Source: Paenibacillus sp. Soil750
GTDB lineage: Bacteria > Bacillota > Bacilli > Paenibacillales > NBRC-103111
Length of the DNA stretch: 64,000 bases
Direction: 5' to 3'
Assembly: GCF_001428045.1 (NCBI RefSeq)
Contig: NZ_LMSD01000041.1
Location: 65,847 to 129,846 of the forward strand
Shown here: piece after piece, positions 1-9,338 of the stretch
Layout of the letters: every line of letters begins with the position of its first letter
How positions within the stretch are numbered: position 1 is the stretch's first letter
The notes under the pieces: model-generated
Seen by the model: only the letters and a program-made list of their open reading frames with translations
What the model was told of the DNA's origin: nothing
Databases searched by the model: none
Position numbers and translations under genes: made by a program

Positions 1-19
1 TCTGAATATCAAGTAGACC

Positions 20-60
20 AAGGCAGCTACAGTCAGTATAAAAGTAGTTGCCTTTCCTTT
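20..60 (+). terminator. Rho-independent terminator of a gene left of the window
   Basis: An 11-bp stem with one G-T wobble (AAGGCAGCTAC at 20-30 against GTAGTTGCCTT at 44-54) is followed by a pyrimidine-rich tail. It ends transcription coming from outside the window and isolates the regulator gene that follows. Confidence 0.6.
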
Positions 61-88
61 GTTTATCTAGAAAAAGACATGGTATAAT
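59..88 (+). promoter_or_regulatory. SigA-type promoter for the AraC regulator
   Basis: TTGTTT at 59-64 and a perfect TATAAT at 83-88 are 18 bp apart. A cre-like word lies downstream at 101-114 (AGATAGCGCTTACA, 12 of 14 matches to TGNAARCGNWWWCA), between the promoter and the start codon, where CcpA binding would block transcription. The promoter is fairly clear; the cre reading is weak. Confidence 0.55.
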
Positions 89-135
89 AAAATACACTTT
101 AGATAGCGCTTACAAAAATGGGGGGGATAGGGTTC

Positions 136-2436
136 ATGCCGAAGTTTTCGCGGTTATTCCGTAAATTTCTGATCTCCTATATCGTGATCTTGGTTATTCC
201 GAGCATTGCCGGATATATGTCTTACCGTACTGCGATTGCCGTGACGCAATCCGTATCCATTGAGAATAACGTGACACAACTGCGGAAGAGCCAGGATATT
301 TTGGAACGGAGGATGGCTGAGGTCGAGGGTTTCACGAGGCAACTAGCTCTGAATCAAGAGTTGAGCGTGCTTATGAATGAGAAGGGAATGGATGAGAAGG
401 TCAATCTGTATGGCATTTGGAAAGTCAATAATGATATTAAAGCATTTAGCCAGACGAATGATTTTTTACAGCAATTTTACATCTATTTAAATAATTACAA
501 CGTGCTCTTAACCCCAGCATCTTCCTATTTCCAGCCTGAACGATATTATCAGTCCTTCCACTATAAGGACCTAGCCGCAGATGAATGGAAACGAACACTA
601 TTAGAGCAAACGCACAATAGGGAAATCATACCGCTGAAACCCTTTATCACGAATGGTGTGGAAACCTCTGTGATTACGTATATACAGTCACTCCCGTTAG
701 ACAGTTTTAGTGGTACCGCACGGGCTACAGTCGTTGTTCTTATTGATGAGAAAGTTATCTCCAGCGTCTTATCAGATCTGAAGGATCAATACGGTGGGTG
801 GTCTCACATTAGTGATGCGCAAGGGCATACCATAAGCTTACTTGGCATAAATGAATCGGACGCGGCGAAGTTAGCTATTGACACTAGCTTTGATCAAACA
901 AAAGCAAATCAGTTCTATAACGATGATCTGGTCATTACGATTCGATCCAAAACGACAGGATGGGTATACAGAGCGGGAATCCCAAGACATGTATTAATGG
1001 AAAATGCGAATAAAATCAAATATATTACGTGGTCAGTGACAAGTGCAGCACTTGTGGTGGGATTGTTGGTGGGACTATGGCAAGCTTACCGTAATAGTTC
1101 CCCTCTGCATCGATTGCTGAATGTGATGAAGGAGCAGTTCGGCAAAGATGCCGCTGTGGGACGTAACGAGTATGACTTTCTGCAGGGCAATATCTCGAAT
1201 ATGATTTCTAACAATAAGCGTCTCGAAAATGAATTGAATCGGCAGCTCCCCTTAATTCGGGATGCCTTCTTGAAAAGGCTCATAGCAGGCGAATTCCGAT
1301 CGCTGGAAGAGATTGCGGCAGCGGCCGAGCAGGCGAATACAGGGTTACAGGCCGATACGGGTTACACAGGTATTTTGCAAATTAAAGGGTACTCCGGTAT
1401 GGACAGTGTCGACATTCTTAACGAGTTAAGTGCGGCTCGACTGATTATGAAACAGACATTACACGATCTTGGGTGGCTGGTGCATATGACGGATTTGGGT
1501 GCTGATCGGGTTGTGGTCATTTTTGAAGGGATTGCTTCTGGTGAAGACACGGCGACAGTGAATAAAGAGGTTGAGCGAATTCTGAATGAGCTTGCCGAGT
1601 TTTTATTTATGGAATATAAAATTACGATCATTGCAGCGTTGGGCAATCCCTTTAGCACGATGATGGAGGTCCGACATACGTATGAGCAAGCAACTCAAGC
1701 GCTAGAGTATGCCCTGCACATGAATCGAAAAGGAGTATCATGGTTCTCTGATGCCAGATTGGAAAGTGATACCTATTATTATCCGCTAGATATTGAACTG
1801 CGTTTGATTAGTACGATTAGAGCGGGGGATCTGGACGAAGCGAGCAGGATTCTGGACACAATTCTAGCGCAAAACATTGAAAATCGTGAGCTATCCCTTG
1901 AAATGAAGCATCAGCTTGTTGGGGAGCTGAAAGGTACTTTCCTGAAATTACTTTATCAGAAAACATTCCAGGAATCGGACATTTTCGAGGCAGTGAAACA
2001 TCGCGTTGCTGACATCCAGGCCAATGATGAAATCGATACGATTCGGCAAGATATCGCTGACATCATGGCAAGCTTATGCGGGTTAATTGCTAATAAAAAG
2101 AACGATCATCATAATCAAACCGTAGAGCAAGTTATGAAGTATATCGCTGAGATGTACAGTGATCCTGATCTGAATTTATACCGTGTGGCAGAAAAGGTGG
2201 AGCGCCCCGAGAAATATATCTCGAACCTGTTCAAAGAGGTAACGGGGAAGAATTTATCGGATCATTTGGAGCAGGTAAGAATGGATCAAGCGGCCAATTT
2301 GTTAAAAGGAGACACGTACACGGTAGATGAAATTGCTGCCCGTGTTGGATACAACAGCTCGCATTCTTTCCGGAGAGCGTTTAAGCGAGTACTCGGTGTT
2401 TCGCCAAGTTCCTATAGGCAGTCTACGACGGAATAA
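136..2436 (+). CDS. Membrane-spanning AraC-family transcriptional regulator (YtdP-like)
   Basis: One-component sensor of 766 residues. A transmembrane segment near residues 6-25 and a second near 290-312 bracket an extracellular sensor region. The cytoplasmic part ends in two helix-turn-helix motifs of the AraC type (about residues 665-760; key words YRVAEKV, YISNLFKEVTGKN, IAARVGYNSSHSFRRAFKR). Regulators of this shape sense an outside sugar or bound receptor and switch on the neighbouring importer. An ATG at 118 is in frame, but the purine run GGGGGG at 121-126 is a ribosome site for the ATG at 136, so the later start is chosen. It has its own promoter and terminator and is followed on the same strand by a sugar importer that it probably controls. 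Confidence 0.85.
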   Translation: MPKFSRLFRKFLISYIVILVIPSIAGYMSYRTAIAVTQSVSIENNVTQLRKSQDILERRMAEVEGFTRQLALNQELSVLMNEKGMDEKVNLYGIWKVNNDIKAFSQTNDFLQQFYIYLNNYNVLLTPASSYFQPERYYQSFHYKDLAADEWKRTLLEQTHNREIIPLKPFITNGVETSVITYIQSLPLDSFSGTARATVVVLIDEKVISSVLSDLKDQYGGWSHISDAQGHTISLLGINESDAAKLAIDTSFDQTKANQFYNDDLVITIRSKTTGWVYRAGIPRHVLMENANKIKYITWSVTSAALVVGLLVGLWQAYRNSSPLHRLLNVMKEQFGKDAAVGRNEYDFLQGNISNMISNNKRLENELNRQLPLIRDAFLKRLIAGEFRSLEEIAAAAEQANTGLQADTGYTGILQIKGYSGMDSVDILNELSAARLIMKQTLHDLGWLVHMTDLGADRVVVIFEGIASGEDTATVNKEVERILNELAEFLFMEYKITIIAALGNPFSTMMEVRHTYEQATQALEYALHMNRKGVSWFSDARLESDTYYYPLDIELRLISTIRAGDLDEASRILDTILAQNIENRELSLEMKHQLVGELKGTFLKLLYQKTFQESDIFEAVKHRVADIQANDEIDTIRQDIADIMASLCGLIANKKNDHHNQTVEQVMKYIAEMYSDPDLNLYRVAEKVERPEKYISNLFKEVTGKNLSDHLEQVRMDQAANLLKGDTYTVDEIAARVGYNSSHSFRRAFKRVLGVSPSSYRQSTTE

Positions 2437-2447
2437 ATTATTCAGGT

Positions 2448-2478
2448 GCTAAGCGGCATAGATGCGCTTAGCTTTTTT
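2448..2478 (+). terminator. Terminator after the AraC regulator
   Basis: A perfect 8-bp stem GCTAAGCG (2448-2455) / CGCTTAGC (2465-2472) is followed by six T. It separates the regulator from the importer operon. Confidence 0.85.
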
Positions 2479-2864
2479 GCTTTTGGCAATGGCGGCCTTC
2501 TTCGGTAGGCAGTGGAGAGAGTGCGATCAATCCAACACTCCGCACTGCCTCACCGCCCCCAAAGTACCCCGCTAACAAGCAACCTGCTCGCCCCCACGTC
2601 CACAGCATTCTGCCAACGCCAGCAATAGCCCATCCGCCGAAATGCCACTCGATTACTTAACCTGACAATATTGCCCCGCACCCCCGCACAGCCCCTCCAC
2701 CAAAGCGAAGTTGGATGCTCGCAAGACAGATGTACCCTCCATTTACCGCCAATTGTACGTGAAATAACGCAAGTGTACCTATCTAATACGGGCATAAATC
2801 CCCTAGAATAAGGCTCAAGAAAGCGCAAACATTTACGAGACAGATGATCTTAGGGGGTTTTGTT
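2479..2864 (+). other. 386-bp control region of the first importer operon
   Basis: No convincing gene lies here. A large imperfect hairpin spans 2508-2549 (GGCAGTG/CACTGCC outer arms, GAGTG/CACTC inner arms). Two similar words, ATTGTACGT at 2752 and AGTGTACCT at 2772, sit one face of the helix apart (20 bp) and could be AraC half-sites. A TAGAAT word at 2804-2809 could be the -10. The stretch 2550-2750 is C-rich and otherwise featureless. Confidence 0.4.
2818..2831 (+). promoter_or_regulatory. Candidate cre (CcpA) site before sugar importer
   Basis: AGAAAGCGCAAACA matches the Bacillus cre consensus TGNAARCGNWWWCA at 13 of 14 positions, and the flanks are A/T as expected. It lies about 35 bp before the TTG start and just after the likely -10, the position for glucose repression by roadblock. 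Inference from the motif only. Confidence 0.5.
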
Positions 2865-3830
2865 TTGGACAAAGGACTAGTCACCAGTCAAAGATCGCTG
2901 ATCAAAAGCAGTCGACTTGGCATCATGGAGGCAGCGACTCGAAGCTTCAAGAAACATTGGCAGCTGTATCTGCTCATCATTCCACCCGTGTTGTATTTCC
3001 TTATATTCAAGTATTACCCGATATTGAACGCGGTGCTTGCTTTTAAGGACTATAATGTCACGAAAGGCATCTGGGGAAGCCCCTGGGTCGGGTTTAAAAA
3101 CTTTCAATTGTTTTTTGAAAATCCGCTGTTCTGGACATTGATGAAGAACACGATTTTTATCAGTGGATACCTGTTAATTGTTGGTTTCCCGATTCCCATA
3201 CTATTGGCGTTGGCGATCAATGAGGTGCGCAATCAGCGCTTCAAGAAACTCGTCCAACTCGTTTCCTTCGCACCTTACTTCATATCTACCGTCGTGATGG
3301 TATCCATTATTATGCTTTTTCTGGCACCTCGCCTCGGCTTTGTGAATGTGGTGATGAATCATTTCGGTATGGATTCGATTAATTTCCTCGGAGAACCTGG
3401 CATGTTTCGCTCGATCTATGTGTGGTCGGACATTTGGCAGACGGCGGGCTATTACTCGGTCATTTTCTTGGCTGCTTTAGCCGGCGTGGATCCTTCCCTT
3501 TATGAGGCGGCTAAAGTAGACGGTGCATCGCGCTTTCAGAAAATTATCCACGTTGATTTGCCGGGTATTTTGCCCACAATTGTTGTCGTCCTCATCTTGA
3601 ATGTAGGTAATGTGATGGCGATTGGCTTCGAGAAGGTCTATTTATTACAAAATCCACTGAATACGGTGAATTCCGAAATTATCGCGACCTATGTGTACAA
3701 AGTGGGACTGCTGAATGCCAATTACAGCTTCGCCACGGCAGTCGGATTATTCAATTCGGTGATTAATTTGATCCTGCTCATTGTTGTAAATAGCATGGCT
3801 AAGAAATTCTCGAATCATAGTATTTGGTAA
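2865..3830 (+). CDS. Sugar ABC transporter permease, LplB/YteP family
   Basis: Inner-membrane subunit (321 residues) of a CUT1-type oligosaccharide importer. About six transmembrane segments are visible, starting with LYLLIIPPVLYFLIF, and the cytoplasmic EAA loop that docks the ATPase reads YEAAKVDGASRFQKIIHVDLP near residue 220. The start is taken as TTG at 2865, because AGGGGG at 2852-2857 sits 7 bp before it; an in-frame ATG at 2844 lies ahead of that ribosome site. It is followed after 14 bp by a second permease and then by a binding lipoprotein. No ATPase gene is nearby, as is usual for this family, which borrows a shared MsmX-like ATPase. Substrate unknown. Confidence 0.9.
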   Translation: MDKGLVTSQRSLIKSSRLGIMEAATRSFKKHWQLYLLIIPPVLYFLIFKYYPILNAVLAFKDYNVTKGIWGSPWVGFKNFQLFFENPLFWTLMKNTIFISGYLLIVGFPIPILLALAINEVRNQRFKKLVQLVSFAPYFISTVVMVSIIMLFLAPRLGFVNVVMNHFGMDSINFLGEPGMFRSIYVWSDIWQTAGYYSVIFLAALAGVDPSLYEAAKVDGASRFQKIIHVDLPGILPTIVVVLILNVGNVMAIGFEKVYLLQNPLNTVNSEIIATYVYKVGLLNANYSFATAVGLFNSVINLILLIVVNSMAKKFSNHSIW

Positions 3831-3844
3831 AAAGGAGTGCAGCT

Positions 3845-4741
3845 ATGTCTACGATCAAAGTAAGGGTGAAAGATTCACTAGGAGATAAAATTTTCTTAAT
3901 TGCCGTCTACGTACTTCTGAGTCTCCTACTCATTGTTGTGTTATATCCGCTTATTTACGTGATCAGCAGTTCGTTCAGCAGTCCTGCGGCTGTCACATCC
4001 GGCAAAGTATGGCTGTGGCCCGTTGAGTTATCGCTGAAAGGGTACAATACCTTGATTCATAATCAGAAAGTGGTGATTGGCTATGCGAATTCCCTTTTTT
4101 ATACGGGCGTTGGAACCATCATTAGTGTGGTACTTACGATTATGATCGCATATCCACTTTCTCGGAAAACGTTCTTCGGCAAAAATGTGCTCATGATGTT
4201 AATCACGTTTACGATGCTGTTCAGCGGTGGATTAATTCCAACGTACTTGGTCGTCAAGCAGATGGGACTGATTGACACGAGATGGGCGCTGCTCATTCCG
4301 AACGCGATTTGGGTGTGGCAGGTCATCATCACGAGATCGTTCTTCCAATCCGCGATTCCAGATGAACTGTTTGATGCGAGTGAAATCGATGGTTGCAGTG
4401 ACTTCAGATTTCTAAGAAGCGTTGTCGTGCCGTTATCGAAACCGATCATCGCCGTTCTTATCCTCATTTATGCTGTCGGTCAATGGAACGCGTATTTCGA
4501 TGCTTTGATTTATCTCAAATCCGCTAGTTTGTTCCCGCTGCAGTTAATTTTACGCAGTATTATCATTCTCAATAACAGCTCAAATGCCACAGATGCCTTG
4601 AAGCAAGTGGAACGGCAGCAGCTGGCAGAAGCGTTGAAATATTCCCTCATTGTCGTAACAACACTGCCCGTGTTGATTATTTATCCGTTTGTCCAGCGGT
4701 TCTTCGTGCAAGGCATGTTAGTGGGCTCTGTAAAAGGGTAA
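3845..4741 (+). CDS. Sugar ABC transporter permease, LplC/YtcP family
   Basis: Second membrane subunit (298 residues) of the same importer. It has about six transmembrane helices, the word FSGGLIPTYL typical of this subfamily near residue 120, and an EAA loop reading FDASEIDGCSDFRFLRSVVVP. It ends in the family's usual VQGMLVGSVKG tail. AAAGGAG at 3831-3837 sets the start at ATG 3845; the longer frame from 3824 would overlap the upstream gene without a ribosome site. The order permease-permease-lipoprotein resembles yteP-ytcP-ytcQ of Bacillus subtilis, a pectin-fragment importer, but the sequence alone does not fix the sugar. Confidence 0.9.
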   Translation: MSTIKVRVKDSLGDKIFLIAVYVLLSLLLIVVLYPLIYVISSSFSSPAAVTSGKVWLWPVELSLKGYNTLIHNQKVVIGYANSLFYTGVGTIISVVLTIMIAYPLSRKTFFGKNVLMMLITFTMLFSGGLIPTYLVVKQMGLIDTRWALLIPNAIWVWQVIITRSFFQSAIPDELFDASEIDGCSDFRFLRSVVVPLSKPIIAVLILIYAVGQWNAYFDALIYLKSASLFPLQLILRSIIILNNSSNATDALKQVERQQLAEALKYSLIVVTTLPVLIIYPFVQRFFVQGMLVGSVKG

Positions 4742-4855
4742 GACGCGGACCTATCCCGTGGATTCCATGGAAAGGGGTGATTCATTTCAGGTAATACTGG
4801 CAGTGGATCTTAGATCGGGGTTATACTAATTGCATGATAAAAGGGAGCGATACAT

Positions 4856-6511
4856 GTGAAAAAGGGTCTTGTAAGCGCACTATTGGTAGTTATGATGGCT
4901 AGTTTATTTCTTGCCGCATGCTCGAAGGATGATACAGCAACTGTATCTCCGGCAGCAACGGGAGCAACGACGAGTGGTCCTGTCGCAATCAGCATGTTTG
5001 CTCAGCAGGATACAGCGATTGACTTAAAGACGAACAAATTTACGAAATTCATGGAAGAAAAGTTCAATGCGAAGTTTAATTTTGAAATTATCCCGTTTGA
5101 TGGTGCCAAAGAGAAGAGACAGATTTCACTGGCAAGCGGTGATTATCCAGATTCCTATATGTTGACGGCCTGGATCGATCAGTTTTCACAAGCAGATATA
5201 CTTAAATACGGGAAGCAGGGTATTCTAATTCCCTTAAATGATTTGATCGATCAATATGCTCCGAATATCAAAGCGGCGATGGCTAAGGACGCAACACTGA
5301 AGAGCTTTAGTACGGCGCCGGATGGCAAAATTTATGGATTAGGATCTTATACGCAATGCTTCCACTGCTCGTATCCGAACAAAATGTGGATCAATACCAA
5401 ATGGTTATCCAAAATGAATCTGGAGATGCCGAAAACGACCGAAGACTTCAAGAAAGTACTTCAAGCCTTCAAGAAGGGTGATCCCAACGGTAATGGCAAA
5501 GCCGATGAAGTTCCGTTAAGTGGATCGACCGAAGATTTTGGGGTGCATATCATTCCGTTCCTTATGAATGGTTTCATTTATGACGATGACCGCAATTACC
5601 TGACGATGGCGAATGGCAAAGTCGATACAGCAGCGAATAAGCCCCAGTGGAAAGAAGGCCTCGCGTATATTAAATCTTTGTATGACGAAGGGCTCATTGA
5701 TCCGGGAGCATTTACGCAAAATGCGGAAGCGTTCAAGAAAATTGGCGAGAACGCAGGGACGCAAATTCTTGGTGTAGGCGCAGGCATGCATCCTGCTATT
5801 TTCGTAAACATTGATAAAGGCAACAAAAACTCGGCTGATTACAATCCAGTACCTCCACTTACGGGGCCAAACGGTTCCCTAGCTACGCATGATGGTGGCG
5901 GATTGACACCAGGCGCGAAATTCGTCATTACGAACAAAGCTACGAAAGAAGAGCAAATCACGTTAATTAAAATGGTTGATTACATGTTTACGTTCGAAGG
6001 TCAAACGAATGCAGCATCAGGCATGGAAGGGATCGACTGGAGAAAGCCGAAAGAGGGCGAGGTCGCTCTGGGTAAAGGCGTGAAACCGCTCATGGCGTCT
6101 ATTCCAGCAGTCGAAGGAGAAGCACCTCATAATGCAGGCTGGAGCGGCATGGGACACTTCTATCAACCAAGCGAATATAGAGACAGCATTGTTCAAGGAA
6201 CAGATGTGTATGATTCAGCAAACTACGAGCGCAGATTGTACAATGCAACACTGTTATACCAAGGTCACGAGCCAAAAGAGATTTATCCGGTCTGGGCGGT
6301 ATGGGTAGATCCTGCACAAACGGACGAAGCAAGCATTCTTCAAACGAACCTCAAAAATTATATCGATCAAAATGCGTTGCAATTCATTACAGGAAATAAA
6401 GATTTGACGAAGGATTGGGATGCTTATGTGAAAGGACTGGATAATTTGAAAGTTGGACGTTATCTGGAAATTTTGCAAAAAGCGTATGACACTTCTTCCT
6501 ATAAAAAATAA
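4856..6511 (+). CDS. Extracellular sugar-binding lipoprotein, LplA/YtcQ type
   Basis: Receptor of the first importer, 551 residues, anchored on the outer face of the membrane. A signal peptide with lipobox LFLAAC places the lipidated cysteine at residue 22. The mature part carries the cluster-1 binding-protein fold; the acidic word DPNGNGKADEVP near residue 205 looks like the calcium-binding loop common in these large receptors. The start codon is GTG with AAGGGAG about 8 bp upstream; an overlapping ATG two bases earlier is out of frame and stops at once. It lies 114 bp after the second permease and ends at a strong terminator. Confidence 0.9.
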   Translation: MKKGLVSALLVVMMASLFLAACSKDDTATVSPAATGATTSGPVAISMFAQQDTAIDLKTNKFTKFMEEKFNAKFNFEIIPFDGAKEKRQISLASGDYPDSYMLTAWIDQFSQADILKYGKQGILIPLNDLIDQYAPNIKAAMAKDATLKSFSTAPDGKIYGLGSYTQCFHCSYPNKMWINTKWLSKMNLEMPKTTEDFKKVLQAFKKGDPNGNGKADEVPLSGSTEDFGVHIIPFLMNGFIYDDDRNYLTMANGKVDTAANKPQWKEGLAYIKSLYDEGLIDPGAFTQNAEAFKKIGENAGTQILGVGAGMHPAIFVNIDKGNKNSADYNPVPPLTGPNGSLATHDGGGLTPGAKFVITNKATKEEQITLIKMVDYMFTFEGQTNAASGMEGIDWRKPKEGEVALGKGVKPLMASIPAVEGEAPHNAGWSGMGHFYQPSEYRDSIVQGTDVYDSANYERRLYNATLLYQGHEPKEIYPVWAVWVDPAQTDEASILQTNLKNYIDQNALQFITGNKDLTKDWDAYVKGLDNLKVGRYLEILQKAYDTSSYKK

Positions 6512-6523
6512 GACAGTTAAAGA

Positions 6524-6564
6524 TCGAGTGCTTTATGTTCATACATAGAGCACTTGATTTTTTT
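6524..6564 (+). terminator. Terminator after sugar-binding lipoprotein
   Basis: A long stem (TCGAGTGCTTTATG at 6524-6537 against CATAGAGCACTTGA at 6544-6557) is followed by seven T. The esterase gene that follows starts only 23 bp later, so its expression depends on read-through or on a separate start. Confidence 0.8.
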
Positions 6565-6586
6565 ATTCGTAAAGGAGACATAGAAT

Positions 6587-7738
6587 ATGACGAGTACATG
6601 GGCCAACCATTGGCTGAATCATCGTGGAGGACTGCCTCACATGCAGGAGAAATTAAATCGCCATGAGCCGATCACCGTCGCTTTTATAGGCGGTTCAATT
6701 ACCGAAGGTGCAGGGGCATCGGATTCGACAACGACGAGTTGGCGTGCTTTAACCGAGCGCTACTTGAAGCAACGCTATACCGCAGACAAGGTGATGTGCA
6801 TCAATGCGGGTGTTGGTGGAACAACTTCTACGTTCGGAGCTCATCGCTTGCAGGCGCACGTTTTGTCTCACGGTGAGATTGATTTGCTATTCGTTGAGTT
6901 TAGTGTGAACGATGGTGAGGATCGCGACGAATCCATCAGGGGAATGGAAGGGATCGTACGACAGTGCCGACGGCAATCGCCTCGTACGGATATTTGTTTT
7001 ATCTACACGGCAGCGGATAAAAATTTGACCGATCACACACCATTCAACATAGCTGTTCATGAAGAAGTTGCTGCTTATTACGCGATTCCTTCTGTTAACT
7101 TTGCCGCTAGGGTATACATGCTGATCCAGTCGAAGCAAGTGACCTGGGATGCGCTTGCATCTGATCGTGTACATCCGAATGATGAGGGGCATGCGCTGTA
7201 TGCTGCGTTCGTGCGGGAGTATCTGGATGAAGCCTTAGATGTGAGGGTGGTTACGGATACAACCACTGAAACGGCAAGTGTTAACCGACAGGATACGTTA
7301 CCACTACCCCCACCTCTGGAGCCCAACAATTACGAATATGCTGCCATGTTGGAGGTGGATTTCGCTGAAAGTATGGAAGGTTTTGAATGGAGGGAGTTGT
7401 CATCAGAGCCGCTTATGAACTGGCGATATGACACACGACATCTGCACACAGATACTCGTGAGGCATCACTTTCTTTCACTGTGCATGGGCAGGGTTCTGG
7501 TGTTTTGCTGCTATGCGGGCCTGATTCGGGGATTTTCGAGTACGCCATAGACGAAGAGCCGTTTCACCCCATGTCTTTGTTTGATGATTGGTGTTTGAAG
7601 GCTTATCGACCGATTATGGCGATGTTTCCTATGCATTCGGAGCGGCAGAGCAGGCGAATTACCATTCGTCAGACTGGGAAGAAAGATGAACGCAGCACGG
7701 GCACGAGTCTTCGTATTTTGAAATTGTTAAGTAATTAG
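6587..7738 (+). CDS. SGNH/GDSL hydrolase, probable carbohydrate esterase
   Basis: Serine esterase of 383 residues without a signal peptide, so cytoplasmic. Block I is IGGSITEG with the nucleophile Ser37; the SGNH Asn is in FSVNDGED; the Asp/His pair is in SDRVHPNDEGH near residue 200. The last 150 residues form an extra domain, likely a beta-sandwich, that may bind sugar. AAAGGAG lies 9 bp before the ATG. Placed directly behind a sugar importer, it most likely removes acetyl or similar ester groups from imported oligosaccharides; that role is inferred from context. Confidence 0.85.
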   Translation: MTSTWANHWLNHRGGLPHMQEKLNRHEPITVAFIGGSITEGAGASDSTTTSWRALTERYLKQRYTADKVMCINAGVGGTTSTFGAHRLQAHVLSHGEIDLLFVEFSVNDGEDRDESIRGMEGIVRQCRRQSPRTDICFIYTAADKNLTDHTPFNIAVHEEVAAYYAIPSVNFAARVYMLIQSKQVTWDALASDRVHPNDEGHALYAAFVREYLDEALDVRVVTDTTTETASVNRQDTLPLPPPLEPNNYEYAAMLEVDFAESMEGFEWRELSSEPLMNWRYDTRHLHTDTREASLSFTVHGQGSGVLLLCGPDSGIFEYAIDEEPFHPMSLFDDWCLKAYRPIMAMFPMHSERQSRRITIRQTGKKDERSTGTSLRILKLLSN

Positions 7739-7843
7739 AGCAGGGCATTGATTCAGGGAACCGCGCTGATTTCTGGACAAATAGATGGATTTTATGCATG
7801 AAAAAGAATAGAAACTAAGAATCAACCAGCTGTAAAATAAAAT

Positions 7844-7873
7844 TTGAACTTGGATGCCCTCGCCATGTAAGAT
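7844..7873 (+). promoter_or_regulatory. Promoter for MFS transporter
   Basis: TTGAAC (7844-7849) and TAAGAT (7868-7873) are separated by 18 bp and lie 33 bp before the next start codon. The rest of the 168-bp gap shows nothing else. Confidence 0.5.
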
Positions 7874-7906
7874 AGAGCACATAACAACAACAAGAAAGGT
7901 GCATCT

Positions 7907-9166
7907 ATGTGGACGTATACCGTAAATTTAGTTCGAGATTTATCGCCCAACGTGAAGCGGTTCATTGCGACGGAAAGCTTGTTTGGCATCGGAGTCGGGA
8001 TCTCTAGTCTTATCCTTAACTTGCATTTATTAGACCTCGGTTTCTCCAAAGGGGACATCGGCAAGATAACATCACTCGGGGCACTCACGATTGGATTGGC
8101 CAGCTTGCCGGCAGGGTTCATCGTGAAGCTTATCGGGCGCAAAACGATGCTCGTCATCGGTATGCTCTTGGCATTCCTTGCACTCGTGCTCTTTGGTATC
8201 GGGACCAGTATTGTCGCGGTAACCGTCGCGCAGCTTGTGTATTCGCTTGGTGTTACAGCCATTGTAAACTCGGAGATTCAACTGATTTTCCAATATTGCC
8301 GTACGAAAAAAGAAGAAACAAGTGCCTACTCGCTCTTGTTCGCGATATTTACGTTATTTACCGGGCTCGGCACGTGGCTTGGTGGTTATCTGCCCGAATG
8401 GCTGCCCGGACATACAACGATGTACCAATATGCCTTCTTCGTGGCTGGCGGATGCTTAGGCCTCTCGGGCATATTGCGGGGGTTGCTGCTGCCTTCGAAT
8501 CATGTCAAGGCACAAGTCAACGGCAGCGTAGCAGAGGAGAAGAATGGCAGCGAAGCAGTAAAGCCCTCGGAGCGGCCGAAGAAAAGGCATGCGATGTATT
8601 TCTTGTTGCTGCTTTCCCTGTTGATTTTCAACTCTGGCTTTACGTTCGGGCTGCTGAGTCCGTTCTTGAATGTCATCTTGAAATTCAGATTCCAGATGGA
8701 GGATGGGAATATCTCCGGCGTGCTGGCGTTGTCCGGATTTTTCTTCTTTATCGGCTCAATCATCATGCCTTACGTCGTAGAGAGATGGGGTAGCCGTAGG
8801 ACGTTCGTGTTCCTGTTTCTGTATAACATCGTTGTCGTCGCACTGATGGCGCTCGTCATGCCAACCGCCGTATTCGCTATTCTGCTGCTTATTCGCGGGA
8901 CGGGCTTCACGATGCTGAATAACTTAATGGACAGCGAATGCATGTCAGCAGTGGCGGAGGAAGACCGCAACCTTTTCGCAGGTATGCGGACGGTCTCCCG
9001 CAGCATCGGAAATACGATCGCCTCATACTGGGCGGGCTACATCTTAGCGGGTAATCATTATTCGATGCCTTTCTTGCTTACCGCGGTAGCTTTGCTAGCC
9101 GGGTTTGCCATATACGCTTGGTTCGTCCAAGGGAAGCTGGATCGGAGACTGCAGAGCCATACTTGA
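7907..9166 (+). CDS. MFS transporter
   Basis: Twelve-helix major facilitator of 419 residues. The N-terminal half shows the loop 2-3 signature as AGFIVKLIGRKTML near residue 65, and a basic cytoplasmic loop around residues 205-235 separates the two six-helix bundles. The start is ATG 7907 with AGAAAGGTG upstream. Substrate cannot be told; the family includes drug and sugar exporters. A terminator follows, so it is probably a single-gene unit beside a second, different MFS gene. Confidence 0.85.
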   Translation: MWTYTVNLVRDLSPNVKRFIATESLFGIGVGISSLILNLHLLDLGFSKGDIGKITSLGALTIGLASLPAGFIVKLIGRKTMLVIGMLLAFLALVLFGIGTSIVAVTVAQLVYSLGVTAIVNSEIQLIFQYCRTKKEETSAYSLLFAIFTLFTGLGTWLGGYLPEWLPGHTTMYQYAFFVAGGCLGLSGILRGLLLPSNHVKAQVNGSVAEEKNGSEAVKPSERPKKRHAMYFLLLLSLLIFNSGFTFGLLSPFLNVILKFRFQMEDGNISGVLALSGFFFFIGSIIMPYVVERWGSRRTFVFLFLYNIVVVALMALVMPTAVFAILLLIRGTGFTMLNNLMDSECMSAVAEEDRNLFAGMRTVSRSIGNTIASYWAGYILAGNHYSMPFLLTAVALLAGFAIYAWFVQGKLDRRLQSHT

Positions 9167-9190
9167 TAGAGCCGTGAATGTAAACATAAG

Positions 9191-9221
9191 GAGCTCAACC
9201 ATAATTATGGTGAGCTCTTTT
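9191..9221 (+). terminator. Terminator after MFS transporter
   Basis: GAGCTCAACCAT and ATGGTGAGCTC pair with one bulged A around a short AT loop; TTTT follows at 9218-9221. Confidence 0.65.
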
Positions 9222-9338
9222 GTATGCCGCAAGTGCATGCTTTGCGGACTTTCTTTTTTGAGAGAAACGAACAGGAAAACCTGCTATCATGGAGTTATTA
9301 GCGAACTTAGAATGAGAAGTATGAGGGGAAGTAATGCC

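Noticed and set aside
2550..2828. 92-residue minus-strand open frame in the first long gap
   Set aside because: No ribosome site, Trp/Arg/Gly-rich random-like composition, and it overlaps the importer's control region.
8296..8793. 165-residue plus-strand open frame
   Set aside because: Frame shadow inside the first MFS transporter gene, which has clear homology-like features over the same bases.
9105..9338. Long N-terminal extension of the second MFS protein
   Set aside because: The extension runs through the end of the preceding gene and its terminator; a good ribosome site stands directly before ATG 9339.
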